Of a stretch of 64,000 nucleotides of DNA, positions 12,688 through 24,865 are shown piece after piece (position 1 is the first letter of the stretch; every line of letters starts with the position of its first letter). The notes beneath the pieces were generated by a model that searched no databases, was not told the DNA's origin, and saw nothing but the letters and a program-made list of their open reading frames with translations. The translations under genes were made by a program, and so were the position numbers. The stretch is from Petrolisthes cinctipes. Taxonomy: Eukaryota > Arthropoda > Malacostraca > Decapoda > Porcellanidae. The DNA is taken from assembly GCA_033782935.1 (NCBI GenBank), contig JAWQEG010000062.1, positions 12,232,001 to 12,296,000 of the forward strand. The letters run 5' to 3'.

Positions 12688-13147
12688 GTGTGGTCTTATG
12701 ATGGGTCTGATGTCTATTGCAAGTGGTCGATGTTGGGATCTAGGGACTGGATCCAGGACTAATTTCTCAAAAGTATTAGAGTGCCTTGATGTAACAAAGG
12801 CTAGGTCTGGATTGTACCCTCTCCTCCATCTGGCACTAAGGAAAGATGGTTTTTGTTTGGCATCATGGAGGAGAGTGAGGCCTTGGTTAAGTGCCTAAAG
12901 TTCTACTTCCTCACCATCTTTGTTATTATTACTGTAGCCCCATGTGGTGTTATGACTATTAAAATCGCCTATGATCAGATGTGGTTTCATGCCATTTCTG
13001 ATATTTTGATTACTTGGCCAGGCGAAAGGGGTTGCAGGTGGTTTATAGACTGATGTTACTGTCATTTTTTCTAGTTCAATTTGCAAGATTTCAATCCCAT
13101 TCTCTGAGAGATCACATGAGTTTGTTATGATGGCTGGATCTCTTATA
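12688..13147 (-). pseudogene. Remnant APE-type endonuclease of the LINE, 5'-truncated, one in-frame stop
   Basis: This is the C-terminal part of the apurinic/apyrimidinic-type endonuclease that nicks the target site for LINE insertion. It is in the same frame as the reverse transcriptase. Visible landmarks are SVYKPPATPF, the family motif GDFNSH with its conserved Asp and Asn (codons at 12952-12969) followed by TTWGY, and SQH before RPLAI (codons at 12730-12738), matching the conserved terminal S-x-H motif. The N-terminal half, which holds the catalytic Glu and the first Asn, is missing because the element is truncated here and runs straight into satellite. A TAG at 12895-12897 interrupts the frame. 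I infer that the intact ORF once read through endonuclease and polymerase as one protein. Confidence 0.85.
12895..12897 (-). other. In-frame TAG stop between endonuclease and reverse transcriptase parts
   Basis: Minus-strand TAG (plus-strand CTA) falls between EVEL and ALNQGL. Reading resumes in the same frame with sensible endonuclease sequence, so this is a point nonsense mutation and not a frameshift. A tryptophan codon (TGG) is the simplest ancestral state, from what I recall of related elements. Confidence 0.8.
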
Positions 13148-13156
13148 TTGGGCCTT
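13148..13156 (+). repeat. Target-site duplication, right copy (TTGGGCCTT)
   Basis: Identical to 10397-10405. Satellite resumes here in phase: deleting 10406-13147 and one copy of the 9-mer leaves a monomer of 147 bp from the anchor at 10349 to the anchor at 13247. That is exactly the length of the common short class. Confidence 0.85.
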
Positions 13157-14879
13157 AATTTGAGATATCGACTTTGGGCACCTAAAATATTTTTTTGTAG
13201 CATGTTTTGGGCTTGTATTTTGAAAATACCCTAACAATAAGTAGGCATGTACAGATCGCTTCAGGGACCCCAAAATATCGAATTTTCGGGTGTTTTGAGC
13301 CTGAATTTGAGATATAAACGGGTACTGAAGATGCATGCACATATCGACTTTTGGGCACCGAAAATATCGATTTTGAGCATGTTTTGGGTCTGTATCTAGA
13401 AAACATTCTAACTAGGAGTAGGCATGTACAGATCGCTTCCAGGACCCAAAAATACCGAATTTTCGGGTGTTTTGAGCCTGTATTTGAGATATAAACAGGT
13501 AGAGAAGATGCATGCACATATCGACTTTGGACACTTAAAAAATCGATTTTTAGCATGTTTTGAGCCCATATTTTGAAAACATTCTAGCACTGAGTAGGCA
13601 CGTACAGATCGCTTCTAGAACCAAAAATATTAAATTTTCGGGTGTTTTGGGCCTGAATTTGAGATATCGACTTTGGGCACCTAAAATATCGATTTTTAGC
13701 ATGTTTTGGACCTATATTTTAAAAATATTCTAGCACTGAGTAGGCATGTACAGATCGCTTCTGGGACCCAAAAATATCAAATTTTCGGGTGTTTTGAGCC
13801 TGAATTTGAGATATCAACTTTGGGCACCTGAAATATCGATTTTTAACATGTTTTGGACCTATGTTTTGAAAATATTTTAGCAATGAGTAGGTATGTACAG
13901 ATCGCTTCTGGGACCCCAAAATATCGAATTTTCGGGTGTTTTGGGCCTTAATTTGAGATATTGACTTTGGGCACCTAAAATATTTTTTTTTAGCATGTTT
14001 TGGGCCTGTATTTTGAAAATACTCTAACACGAAGTAGGCATGTACAGATCGCTTCGGGGACCCCAAAATATAGAATTTTCGGGTGTTTTGAGCCTAAATT
14101 TGAGATATAAACGGGTATAGAAGATGCATACACATATCGACTTTTGGGCACTTAAAAGATCGATTTTCAGTATGTTTTCGGCCAGTATTTTGAAAATACT
14201 TTAACACGGAGTAGGCATGTACAGATCGCTTCTGGGACACCAAAATATCGAATTTTCGGGTGTTTTGGGCCTGAATTTGAGATATCGATTTTAGGCACTT
14301 AAAATATCGATATTTAGCATGTTTTGGACCTATATTTTGAAAATATTCTAGCACTGAGTAGGCATGTACAGATCGCTTCTGGGACCCAAAAATATCGAAT
14401 TTTCGGGTGTTTTGAGCCTGAATTTGAGATATAAACGGGTACTGAAGATGCATGCACATATCGATTTTTGGGCACCGAAAATATCAATTTTGAGCATGTT
14501 TTGGGTCTGTATCTAGAAAACAATCTAACTAAGAGTAGGCATGTACAGATCGCTTCCAGGACCCAAAAATACCGAATTTTCGGGTGTTTTGAGCCTGAAT
14601 TTGAGATATAAACAGGTACAGAAGATGCATGCACATATCGACTTTGGACACTTAAAATATCGATTTTTAGCATGTTTTGAGCCTATTTTTTGAAAATATT
14701 CTAGCACTGAGTAGGCACGTACAGATCGCTTCTAGAACCAAAAATATCGAATTTTTGGGTGTTTTGGGCCTGAATTTGAGATATCGACTTTGGGCACCTA
14801 AAATATCGATTTTTAGCATGTTTTGGACCTATATTTTGAAAATATTCTAGCACTGAGTAGGCATGTACAGATCGCTTCT

Positions 14880-15400
14880 GGGACCCAAAAATATCGAATT
14901 TTCGGGTGTTTTGGGCCTTAATTTGAGATATCGACTTTGAGCACCTAAAATATCGATTTTTAGCATGTTTTGGGCCTGTATTTTGAAAATACTCTAACAC
15001 GAAGTAGGCATGTACAGATCGCTTCTGGGACCCCAAAATATGGAATTTTCGGGTGTTTTGAGCCTAAATTTGAGATATAAACTGGTACAGAAAATGCATG
15101 CACATATCGACTTTTGGGCACCTAAAAGATCGATTTTCAGTATGTTTTGGGCCTGTATTTTGAAAATACTCTAACACGGAGTAGGCATGTACAGATCGCT
15201 TCTTGGACCCCAAAAGATCGAATTTTCGGGTGTTTTGGGCCTGAATTTGAGATATCAACTTTAGGCACCTAAAATATCGATATTTAGCATGTTTTGGACC
15301 TATAATTTGAAAATATTCTAGCAATGAGTAGGTATGTAGAGATCGCTTGTGGGACCCCAAAATATTGAATGTTCGGGTGTTTTGAGCCTGAATTTGAGAT
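14880..15400 (+). repeat. Duplicated satellite block, copy 1 (2,207-bp offset)
   Basis: About 0.5 kb repeated 2,207 bp downstream, including the private variants ACTGGTACAGAAAATG at 15081 and CTTCTTGGACCCCAAAAG near 15200. The constant offset through several monomers shows one duplication event and not independent similarity. Confidence 0.8.
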
Positions 15401-16628
15401 ATAAACGGGTACAGAAGATGCATGCACATATTAACTTTGGGCACCTAAAATATCGATTTTCAGTATGTTTTGGGCCTGTATTTTGAAAATACTCTAACAC
15501 GGAGTAGGCATGTACAGATCGCTTCTTGGACCCCAAAATATCGAATTTTCGGGTGTTTTGATGCTTAATTTGAGATATCGACTTTGGGCACCTAAAATAT
15601 TTTTTCTTAGCATGTTTTGGGCCTGTATTTTGAAAATACTCTAACACGAAGTAAGCATGTACAGATTGCTTCAGGGACACCAAAATATCGAATTTTTGGG
15701 TGTTTTGAGCCTAAATTTGAGATATAAACGGGTACAGAAGATGCATACACATATCGACTTTTGGGCAACTAAAAGATCGATTTTCAGTATGTTTTCGGCC
15801 TGTATTTTCAAAATACTCTAACACGGAGTAGGCATGTACAGATCGCTTCTGGGACCCCAAAATATCGAATTTTCGGGTGTTTTGGGCCTTTATTTGAGTT
15901 AACGACTTTGGGCACCAAAAATATATTTTTTTAGCATGTTCTGGGCCTGTATATTGATAATACTCTAACACGAAGTAGGCATGTACAGATCGCTTCTAGG
16001 ACCAAAAAATACCGTATTTTCGGGTGTTTTGACGTTAAATTTGAGATATAAACGGGTACAGATGATGCATGCACATATCGACTTTGGACACTTAAAATAT
16101 CGATTTTTAGCATGTTTAAATCGGCCAGTATTTTGAAAATACTCTAACACGGAGTAGGCATGTACAGATCGCTTCTGGGACACCAAAATATCGAATTTTC
16201 GAGTGTTTTGGGCCTGAATTCGAGATATCGATTTTAGGCACTTAAAATATCGATATTTAGCATGTTTTGGACCTATATTTTGAAAATATTCTAGCACTGA
16301 GTAGGCATGTACAGATCGCTTCTGGGACCCAAAAATATCGAATTTTCGGGTGTTTTGAGCCTGAATTTGAGATATAAACAGGTAGAGAAGATGCATGCAC
16401 ATATCGACTTTGGACACTTAAAATATCGATTTTTAGCATGTTTTGAGCCTATATTTTGAAAACATTCTAGCACTGAGTAGGCACGTACAGATCGCTTCTA
16501 GAACCAAAAATATCGAATTTTCGGGTGTTTTGGGCCTGAATTTGAGATATCGACTTTGGGCACCTAAAATATCGATTTTTAGCATGTTTTGGACCTATAT
16601 TTTGAAAATATTCTAGCACTGAGGAGGC

Positions 16629-16775
16629 ATGTACAGATCGCTTCTGGGACCCAAAAATATCAAATTTTCGGGTGTTTTGAGCCTGAATTTGAGATATCAA
16701 CTTTGGGCACCTGAAATATCGATTTTTAACATGTTTTGGGCCTATGTTTTGAAAATATTTTAGCAATGAGTAGGT
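16629..16775 (+). repeat. Representative 147-bp satellite monomer (deletion class)
   Basis: Measured anchor to anchor. Compared with the 176-bp unit it lacks 29 bp in the first half. The missing stretch lies between two ATAT tetranucleotides, one of which remains in GAGATATC. This is the signature of a deletion between short direct repeats. Because 147 is divisible by three, tandem copies keep one reading frame open. Confidence 0.9.
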
Positions 16776-16954
16776 ATGTACAGATCGCTTCTGGGACCCC
16801 AAAATATCGAATTTTCGGGTGTTTTGGGCCTTAATTTGAGATATCGACTTTGAGCACCTAAAATATCGATTTTTAGCATGTTTTAGGCCTGTATTTTGAA
16901 AATACTCTAACACGAAGTAGGCATGTACAGATCGCTTCTGGGACCCCAAAATAT
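16661..16954 (+). repeat. Tandem pair of short monomers, copy 1 (294-bp offset)
   Basis: Two consecutive 147-bp units (294 bp) are immediately repeated at 16955. Both copies share the variants ATATCAACTTTGG and TAGCAATGAGTAGGTATG. This is a local two-monomer duplication. Confidence 0.85.
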
Positions 16955-17248
16955 CAAATTTTCGGGTTTTTTGAGCCTGAATTTGAGATATCAACTTTGG
17001 GCACCTGAAATATCGATTTTTAACATGTTTTGGGCCTATGTTTTGAAAATATTTTAGCAATGAGTAGGTATGTACAGATCGCTTCTGGGACCCCAAAATA
17101 TCGAATTTTCGGGTGTTTTGGGCCTTAATTTGAGATATCGACTTTGAGCACCTAAAATATCGATTTTTAGCATGTTTTGGGCCTGTATTTTGAAAATACT
17201 CTAACACGAAGTAGGCATGTACAGATCGCTTCTGGGACCCCAAAATAT
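16955..17248 (+). repeat. Tandem pair of short monomers, copy 2 (294-bp offset)
   Basis: Second copy of the 294-bp dimer at 16661-16954, with only a few substitutions, for example in GGGTTTTTTGAG near 16970. Confidence 0.85.
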
Positions 17249-17607
17249 GGAATTTTCGGGTGTTTTGAGCCTAAATTTGAGATATAAACTGGTACAGAAA
17301 ATGCATGCACATATCGACTTTTGGGCACCTAAAAGATCGATTTTCAGTATGTTTTGGGCCTGTATTTTGAAAATACTCTAACACGGAGTAGGCATGTACA
17401 GATCGCTTCTTGGACCCCAAAAGATCGAATTTTCGGGTGTTTTGGGCCTGAATTTGAGATATCAACTTTAGGCACCTAAAATATCGATATTTAGCATGTT
17501 TTGGACCTATAATTTGAAAATATTCTAGCAATGAGTAGGTATGTAGAGATCGCTTGTGGGACCCCAAAATATTGAATGTTCGGGTGTTTTGAGCCTGAAT
17601 TTGAGAT
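17087..17607 (+). repeat. Duplicated satellite block, copy 2 (2,207-bp offset)
   Basis: Partner of 14880-15400, with ACTGGTACAGAAAATG at 17288. It overlaps the end of the 294-bp tandem pair, so the two duplications happened at different times. Confidence 0.8.
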
Positions 17608-17939
17608 ATAAACGGGTATAGAAGATGCATGCACATATCGACTTTGGACACTTAAAATAACGATTTTTAGCTTGTTTTCCGCCTATATTTTGAAAACATT
17701 CTAGCACTGAGTAGGCATGTCCAGATTGCTTCTGGGACCCCAAAATATCGAATTTTCGGGTGTTTGGAGCCTGAATTTGAGATATAAACGGGTACAGAAG
17801 ATGCATGCACATATCGACTTTTGGGCAACTAAAAGATCGATTTTCACTATGTTTTGGGCCTGTATTTTGAAAATACTCTAACACGGAGTAGGCATGTACA
17901 GTTCGCTTCTGGGACCCCAAAATATCGAATTTTCGGGTG

Positions 17940-19690
17940 TTTTGGGCCTGAATTTGAAATATCGACTTTGGGCACCTGAAATATCGATTTTTAGCATGTT
18001 TTGGGCCTATATTTTGAAAATATTCTAGCACTAAGTAGGCATGTACAGATCTCTTATAGGACCCCAAAATATCGAATTTTCGGGTGTTTTGAGCCTTTAT
18101 TTGAGATATAAACGGGTACAGAAGATGCATGCACATATTGACTTTGGACACTTAAAATATCGATTTTTAGCATGTTTTGGGCCTATATTTTAAAAATATT
18201 CTAGCACTGAGTAGGCATGTACAGTTTGCTTCTGGGACCCCAAAATATCGAATTGTCGGGTGTTTTGAGCCTGAATTTGAGATATAAACGGGTACAGAAG
18301 ATGCATGCACATATCGACTTTTAGGCACCTAAAATATCGATTTTGAGCATGTTTTGGGTCTGAATCTCGAAAACATTCTATCTAGGAGTAGGCATGTACA
18401 GATTGCTTCTAGGACCCAAAAATACCGAATTTTCGGGTGTTTTGAGCCTGAATTTGAGATATAAACAGGTAAAGAAGATGCATTCACATATCGACTTTGG
18501 ACACTTAAAATATCGATTTTTAGCATATTTTGAGCCTATATTTTGAAAACATTCTAGCACTGAGTAGGCATGTACAGATCGCTTCTGGGACCCTAAAATA
18601 TCGAATTTTCGGATGTTTTGACGTTGAATTTGAGATATAAACTAGTGCAGAAGATGCATACACATATTGACTTTCGGAACCTAAAATATCGATTTACAGC
18701 ATGTTTTGGGCTTTTATCTGAGTAGGCATGTACAGATCGCTTCTGGGAACCCAAAATATCGATTTTCGGATGTTTTATTCCTGAATTTGAGATATCGACT
18801 TTGGGCACCTAAAATATCGATTTTTAGCATGTTTTGGGCCTATATTTTGAAAATATTCTAGCACGGAGTAGGCATGTACAGATTACTTCTGGGACCCCAA
18901 ATAATCGAATTTACAGGTGTTTTTAGCCTGAATTTGAGATATAAACGGATACAGAAAATGCATGCACATATTGACTTTGGGCACCTAAAATATCGATATT
19001 AAACATGTTTTGGGCCTGTAGTTTGAAAGTACTCTAACACGGAGTAGGCATGTACAGATCGCTTCTTGGGCCCAAAAATATCGAATTTTCGGTTGTTTTG
19101 AGCCTGAATTTGAAATATAAACAGGTACTGAAGACTTTTGGGGACCTAAAATATCGATTTTGAGCATGTTTTGGGTCTCTATCTTGAAAACATTCTAACT
19201 AGGAGTAAGCATGTACAGATTGCTTCTATTACCCAAAAATATCGAATTTTCGGATGTAGTGAGCCTGAATTTGAGATATAAACAGGTACTGAAGTTGCAT
19301 GCACATATCGACTTTTAGGCACCTAAAATATCGATTTTGAGCATGTTTTAGGTCTGTATCTAGAAAACATTCTAACTAGGAGTAGGCATGTACATATCGC
19401 TTCTATTACCCAAAAATACCGAATTTTCGGGTGTTTTGAGCCTGAATTTGAGATATAAACGGGTACAGAAGATGCATGCACATATTGACTTTGGACACTT
19501 AAAATATCGATTTTTAGCTTGTTTTGAGCCTTTATTTTGAAAACATTCTAGCACTGAGTAGGCATGTACAGATCGCTTCTTGGGCACAAAAATATCGAAT
19601 TTTCGGATGTTTTTTAGCCTGAATTTGAGATATATACAGGTATCGATTTTGAGCATGTTTTTGGTCTGTATCTTGAAAACATTCTAATTA
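17940..19690 (+). repeat. Higher-order repeat, copy 1 (1,963-bp offset)
   Basis: Ordered variants recur 1,963 bp downstream: GATCTCTTAT (18048 and 20011), GACGTTGAATTTG (18620 and 20583), ATTAAACATG (18998 and 20961). Divergence between copies is visibly higher than in the right-hand part of the window. Near 19640 this copy lacks about 42 bp present in copy 2, so beyond that point the offset becomes about 2,004 bp. Confidence 0.8.
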
Positions 19691-19902
19691 GGTGTAAGCA
19701 TGTACAGATCGCTTCTGGGACCCAAAAATATCGAATTTTCGGATGTTTTGACGTTGAATTTGAGATATAAACGAGTGCAGAAGATGCATACACATTTTGA
19801 CTTTCGAAACCTAAAATATCGATTTACAGCATGTTTTGGGCTTTTATCTGAGTAGGCATGTACAGATCGCTTCTGGGACCCCAAAATATCGATTTTCGGA
19901 TG

Positions 19903-21694
19903 TTTTAGGCCTGAATTTGAGATATCGACTTTGGGCACCTAAAATATCGATTTTTAGCATGTTTTGGGCCTATATTTTGAAAATATTCTAGCACTAAGTA
20001 GGCATGTACAGATCTCTTATGGGACCCCAAAATATCGAATTTTCGGGTGTTTTGAGCCTGAATTTGAGATATAAACGGGTACAGAAGATGCATGCACATA
20101 TTGACTTTGGACACTTAAAATATCGATTTTTAGCATGTTTTGGGCCAATATTTTAAAAATATTCTAGCACTGAGTAGGCATGTACAGATCGCTTCTGGGA
20201 CCCCAAAATATCGAATTGTCGGGTGTTTTGAGCCTCAATTTGAGATATAAACGGGTACAGAAGATGCATGCACATATCGACTTTTTGGCACGTAAAATAT
20301 CGATTTTGAGCATGTTTTGGGTCTGAATCTCGAAAACATTCTATCTAGGAGTAGGCATGTACAGATTGCTTCTAGGACCCAAAAATACCGAATTTACGGG
20401 TGTTTTGAGCCTGAATTTGAGATATAAACAGGTAAAGAAGATGCATTCACATATCGACTTTGGAAACTTAAAATATCGATTTTTAGCATATTTTGAGCCT
20501 ATATTTTGAAAACATTCTAGCACTGAGTAGGCATGTACAGATCGATTTTGGGACCCAAGAATATCGAATTTTCGGATGTTTTGACGTTGAATTTGAGATA
20601 TAAACGAGTGCAGAAGATGCATACACATATTGATTTTCGGAACCTAAAATATCGATTTACAGCATGTTTTGGGCTTTTATCTATGTAGGCATGTACAGAT
20701 AGCTTCTGGGACCACAAAATATCGATTTTCGGATGTTTTAGGCCTGAATTTGAGATATCGACTTTGGGCACCTAAAATATCGATTTTTAGCATGTTTAGG
20801 GCCTTTATTTTGAAAATATTCTAGCACTAAGTAGGCATGTACAGATCTCTTATGGGACCCCAAAATATCGAATTTTCGGGTGTTTTGAGCCTGAATTTGA
20901 GATATAAACGGATACAGAAAATGCATGCACATATTGACTTTGGGCACCTAAAATATCGATATTAAACATGTTTTGGGCCTGTAGTTTGAAAATACTCTAA
21001 CACGGAGAAGGCATGCACAGATCTCTTCTTGGGACCAAAAATATCGAATTTTCGGTTGTTTTCAGCGTGAATTTGAAATATAAACAGGTACTGAAGACTT
21101 TTGGGGACCTAAAATATCGATTTTGAGCATGTTTTGGGCCTGTATCTTGAAAACATTCTAACTAGGAGTAAGCATGTACAGATTGCTTCTATTACCCAAA
21201 AATATCGAATTTTCGGATGTTGTGAGCCTGAATTTGAGATATAAACAGGTACTGAAGTTGCATGCACATATCGACTTTTAGGCACCTAAAATATCGATTT
21301 TGAGCATGTTTTAGGTCTGTATCTTAAAAACATTCTAACTAGGAGTAGGCATGTACATATCGCTTCTATTACCCAAAAATACAGAATTTTCGGGTGTTTT
21401 GAGCCTGAATTTGAGATATAAACGGGTACAGAAGATGCATGCACATATTGACTTTGGACACTTAAAATATCGATTTTTAGCTTGTTTTGGGCCTATATTT
21501 TGAAAACATTCTAGCACTGAGTAGGCATGTACAGATCGCTTCTTAGGCACAAAAATATCGAATTTTCGGATGTTTTGAGCCTGAATTTGAGATATAAACA
21601 GGTACTGAAGATGCATGCACATATCGACTTTTGTGCTCCTAAAATATCGATTTTGAGCATGTTTTTGGTCTGTATCTTGAAAACATTCTAATTA
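19903..21694 (+). repeat. Higher-order repeat, copy 2 (1,963-bp offset)
   Basis: Partner of 17940-19690. Parts of the same unit also recur at an 833-834-bp offset (GACGTTG at 19750 and 20583; CTCTTAT at 20014 and 20848) and at 1,700 bp (GACGTTG at 22283). This shows several overlapping rounds of duplication. Confidence 0.8.
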
Positions 21695-23223
21695 GGACTA
21701 AGCATGTACAGATTGCTTCTATTACCCAAAAATACCGAATTTTCGGGTGTTTTGAGCCTGAATTTAAGATATAAACGGGTATAGAAGATGCATGCACATA
21801 TCGACTTTGGACACTTAAAATATCGATTTTTAGCTTGTTTTCAGCCTATATTTTGAAAACATTCTAGCACTGAGTAGGCATGTACAGATCGCTTCTGGGA
21901 CCCCAAAATATCGAATTGTCGTTTGTTTTGAGCCTGAATTTGAGATATAAACGGGTACAGAAGATGCATGCACATATCGACTTTTGGGCACCTAAAATAT
22001 CGATTTTGAGCATGTTTTGGGTCTGAATCTCGAAAATATTCTATCTAGGAGTAGGCATGTACAGATTGCTTCTAGGACCCAAAAATACCGAATTTTCAGG
22101 TGTTTTGAGCCTGAATTTGAGATATAAACAGGTAAAGAAGATGCATTCACATATCGACTTTGGACACGTAAAATATCGATTTTTAGCATATTTTGAGCCT
22201 ATATTTTGAAAACATTCTAGCACTGAGTAGGCATGTACAGATCGCTTCTAGGACCCAAAAATATCGAATTTTCGGATGTTTTGACGTTGAATTTGAGATA
22301 TAAACGAGTGCAGAACATGCCTACACATATTGACTTTGGGCACCTAAAATATCGATATTCAGCATGTTTTGGGCCTGTAGTTTGAAAATACTCTAACACG
22401 GAGTAGGCATGTACAGATCGCTTCTTGGGCCCAAAAATATCGAATTTTCGGATGTTGTGAGCCTGAATTTGAGATATAAACAGGTACTGAAGATGCATGC
22501 ACATATCGTCTTTTGGGCACCTAAAATATCGATTTTGAGCATGTTTTTGGTCTGTATCTTGAAAACATTCTAACTAGGAGTAGGCATGTACATATAGCTT
22601 CTATTACCCAAAAATACCGAATTTTCGGGTGTTTTGAGACTGAATTTGAGATATAAATGGGTACTGAAGATGCATGCACATATCGACTTTGGACACTTAG
22701 AATATCGATTTTTGGCATGTTTTGAGCCTATATTTTGAAAGTATTCTAGCACTTAGTAGGCATGTACAGATCGCTTCTGGGACCCAAAAATATCGAATTT
22801 ATGGTTGTTTTGAGGTTGAATTTGAGATTTAAACGAGTGCAGAAGATGCATACACATATTGACTTTGGGCACCTAAAATATCGATTTTCAGCATGTTTTG
22901 GGCCTGTATCTGAGTAGGCATGTACAGATCGCTTCTGGGACCCCAAAATATCGAATTTTCGGGTGTTTGGAGCCTGAATTTGAGATATAAACGGGTACAG
23001 AAGATGCATGCACATATCGACTTTTGGGCACTAATAATATCGATTTTGAGCATGTTTTGGGTCTGTATCTTGAAAACATTCTAACTAGGAGTAGGCATGT
23101 ACAGATCACTTCTAGAACCCAAAAATACCGAATTTTCGGGTGTTTTGAGCCTGAATTTGATATATAAACGGGTACAGAATATGCATGCACATATCGACTT
23201 TGGACACTTAAAATATCGATTTT

Positions 23224-24372
23224 CTGTATGTTTTGGGACTGTATTTTGAAAATACTCTAACACGGAGTAGGCATGTACAAATCGCTTCTGGGACCCCAAA
23301 ATATCGAATTTTCGGGTGTTTGGGGGATAAATTTGAGATATCGACTTTGGGCACCTAAAATATCGATTTTTAGCATGTTTTGGGCCTATATTTTGAAAAT
23401 ATTTTAGCACTGAGTAAGCATAAACAGATCGCTTCTGGGACACCAAAATATCGAATTTTCGGGTGTTTTGAGCCTGAATTTGAGATATAAACGGGTACAG
23501 AAAATGCATGCACATATTGACTTTGGGCACCTAAAATATCGATTTTCAGCATGTTTTGGGCCTGTATTTTGAAAATATTCTAACACGGAGTAGGCATGTA
23601 CAGATCGCTTTAGACACCCAAAAATATCGAATTTTCGGGTGTTTTGAGGCTGAATTTGGGATATAAACGGGTGCAGAGGTTGCATGCACATATCGACTTT
23701 GGACACTTAAAATATCGATTTTTAGAATGTTTTGAGCCTGTATCTGAGTAGGCATTTACAGATCGCTTCTGGGACCAAAAAATATCGAATTTTCGGGTGT
23801 TTTGGGCCTGAATTTGAGATATCGACTTTGGGCACCTAAAATATCGATTTTTAGCATGTTTTGGGGCTATATTTTGAAAATATTCTAGCACTGAGTAGGC
23901 ATGTACATATCGCCTCTGGAACCCGGAAATGTCGAATTTTCGGGTGTTTTGAGCCTGAATTTGAGATATAAACGGGTACAGAAAATGCGTGCACATATTG
24001 ACTTTGGGCACCTAAAATGTCGATTATCAGTATGTTTTGGGCCTGTATTTTGAAAATGCTCTAAAACGGAGTAGGCAAGTACAGATCGCTTCTGGGACCC
24101 CAAAATATCGAATTTTCGGGTGTTTGGAGCCTGAATTTGAGATATAAACGGGTACAGAAGATGCATCCACATATCGACTTTTGGGCACCTAAAAGATCGA
24201 TTTTCAGTATGTTTTGGGCCTGTATATTGAAAATACTCGAACACGGAGTAAGCATGTACAGATCGATTCTGGAACCCCAAAATATCGAATTTTCGGGTGT
24301 TTTGGGCCTGAATTTGAGATATCGACTTTGGGCACCTAAAATATCGATTTTTAGCATGTTTTGGGACTGTAT
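23224..24372 (+). repeat. Higher-order repeat, copy 1 (2,492-bp offset)
   Basis: The order of variants here is repeated 2,492 bp downstream: TTTCTGTATG (23221 and 25713), GGGGATAAATTTG (23323 and 25815), TTTTGGGGCTATATTTTG near 23859 and 26351. Monomer classes, including short units, are in the same order. Confidence 0.8.
23800..24299 (+). repeat. 500-bp tandem duplication, copy 1
   Basis: Exactly 500 bp later the same sequence restarts, including the rare variants CGCCTCTGGAACCCGGAAATG and GTCGATTATCAGTATG. The unit is two 176-bp monomers plus one 147-bp class monomer (sum 499). Confidence 0.9.
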
Positions 24373-24865
24373 TTTGAAAATATTCTAGCACTGAGTAGGC
24401 ATGTACATATCGCCTCTGGAACCCGGAAATGTCGAATTTTCGGGTGTTTTGAGCCTGAATTTGAGATATAAACGGGTACAGAAAATGCGTGCACATATTG
24501 ACTTTGGGCACCTAAAATGTCGATTATCAGTATGTTTTGGGCCTGTATTTTGAAAATGCTCTAAAACGGAGTAGGCAAGTACAGATCGCTTCTGGGACCC
24601 CAAAATATCGAATTTTCGGGTGTTTGGAGCCTGAATTTGAGATATAAACGGGTACAGAAGATGCATCCACATATCGACTTTTGGGCACCTAAAAGATCGA
24701 TTTTCAGTATGTTTTGGGCCTGTATATTGAAAATACTCTAACACGGAGTAAGCATGTACAGATCGCTTCTGGAACCCCAAAATATCGAATTTTCGGGTGT
24801 TTTGGGCCTGAATTTGAGATATCGACTTTGGGCACCTAAAATATCGATTTTTAGCATGTTTTGGG
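24300..24865 (+). repeat. 500-bp tandem duplication, copy 2
   Basis: Near-identical second copy of 23800-24299. Differences include CTCTAACAC versus CTCGAACAC and GATCGCTTCTGG versus GATCGATTCTGG late in the unit. A related third version lies at about 26350-26860 within the 2,492-bp repeat. Confidence 0.9.

Larger units (their letters stand above)
10406..13147 (-). mobile_element. 5'-truncated non-LTR retrotransposon (LINE, jockey/CR1/RTE-like)
   Basis: This is the only non-satellite stretch in the window, 2,742 bp of more balanced base composition. Read on the minus strand it runs from part of an APE-type endonuclease into a complete reverse transcriptase with a C-terminal cysteine/histidine motif. 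It is bounded by a 9-bp direct repeat. The endonuclease N-terminus and any upstream gag-like ORF are missing, so the 5' end (near 13147) is truncated, as is usual for LINE insertions. The 3' end lies two bases beyond the stop codon with no poly(A) tail. The insertion sits inside a 147-bp satellite monomer that is otherwise intact. There are no long terminal repeats and no integrase. The clade is inferred from remembered family sequences, not from a search. Confidence 0.93.

Noticed and set aside
10406..13147. LTR retrotransposon or endogenous retrovirus
   Set aside because: There are no terminal repeats, protease, integrase or envelope-like sequence. An APE-type endonuclease precedes the polymerase, with a 9-bp direct repeat, so a LINE is the better call.
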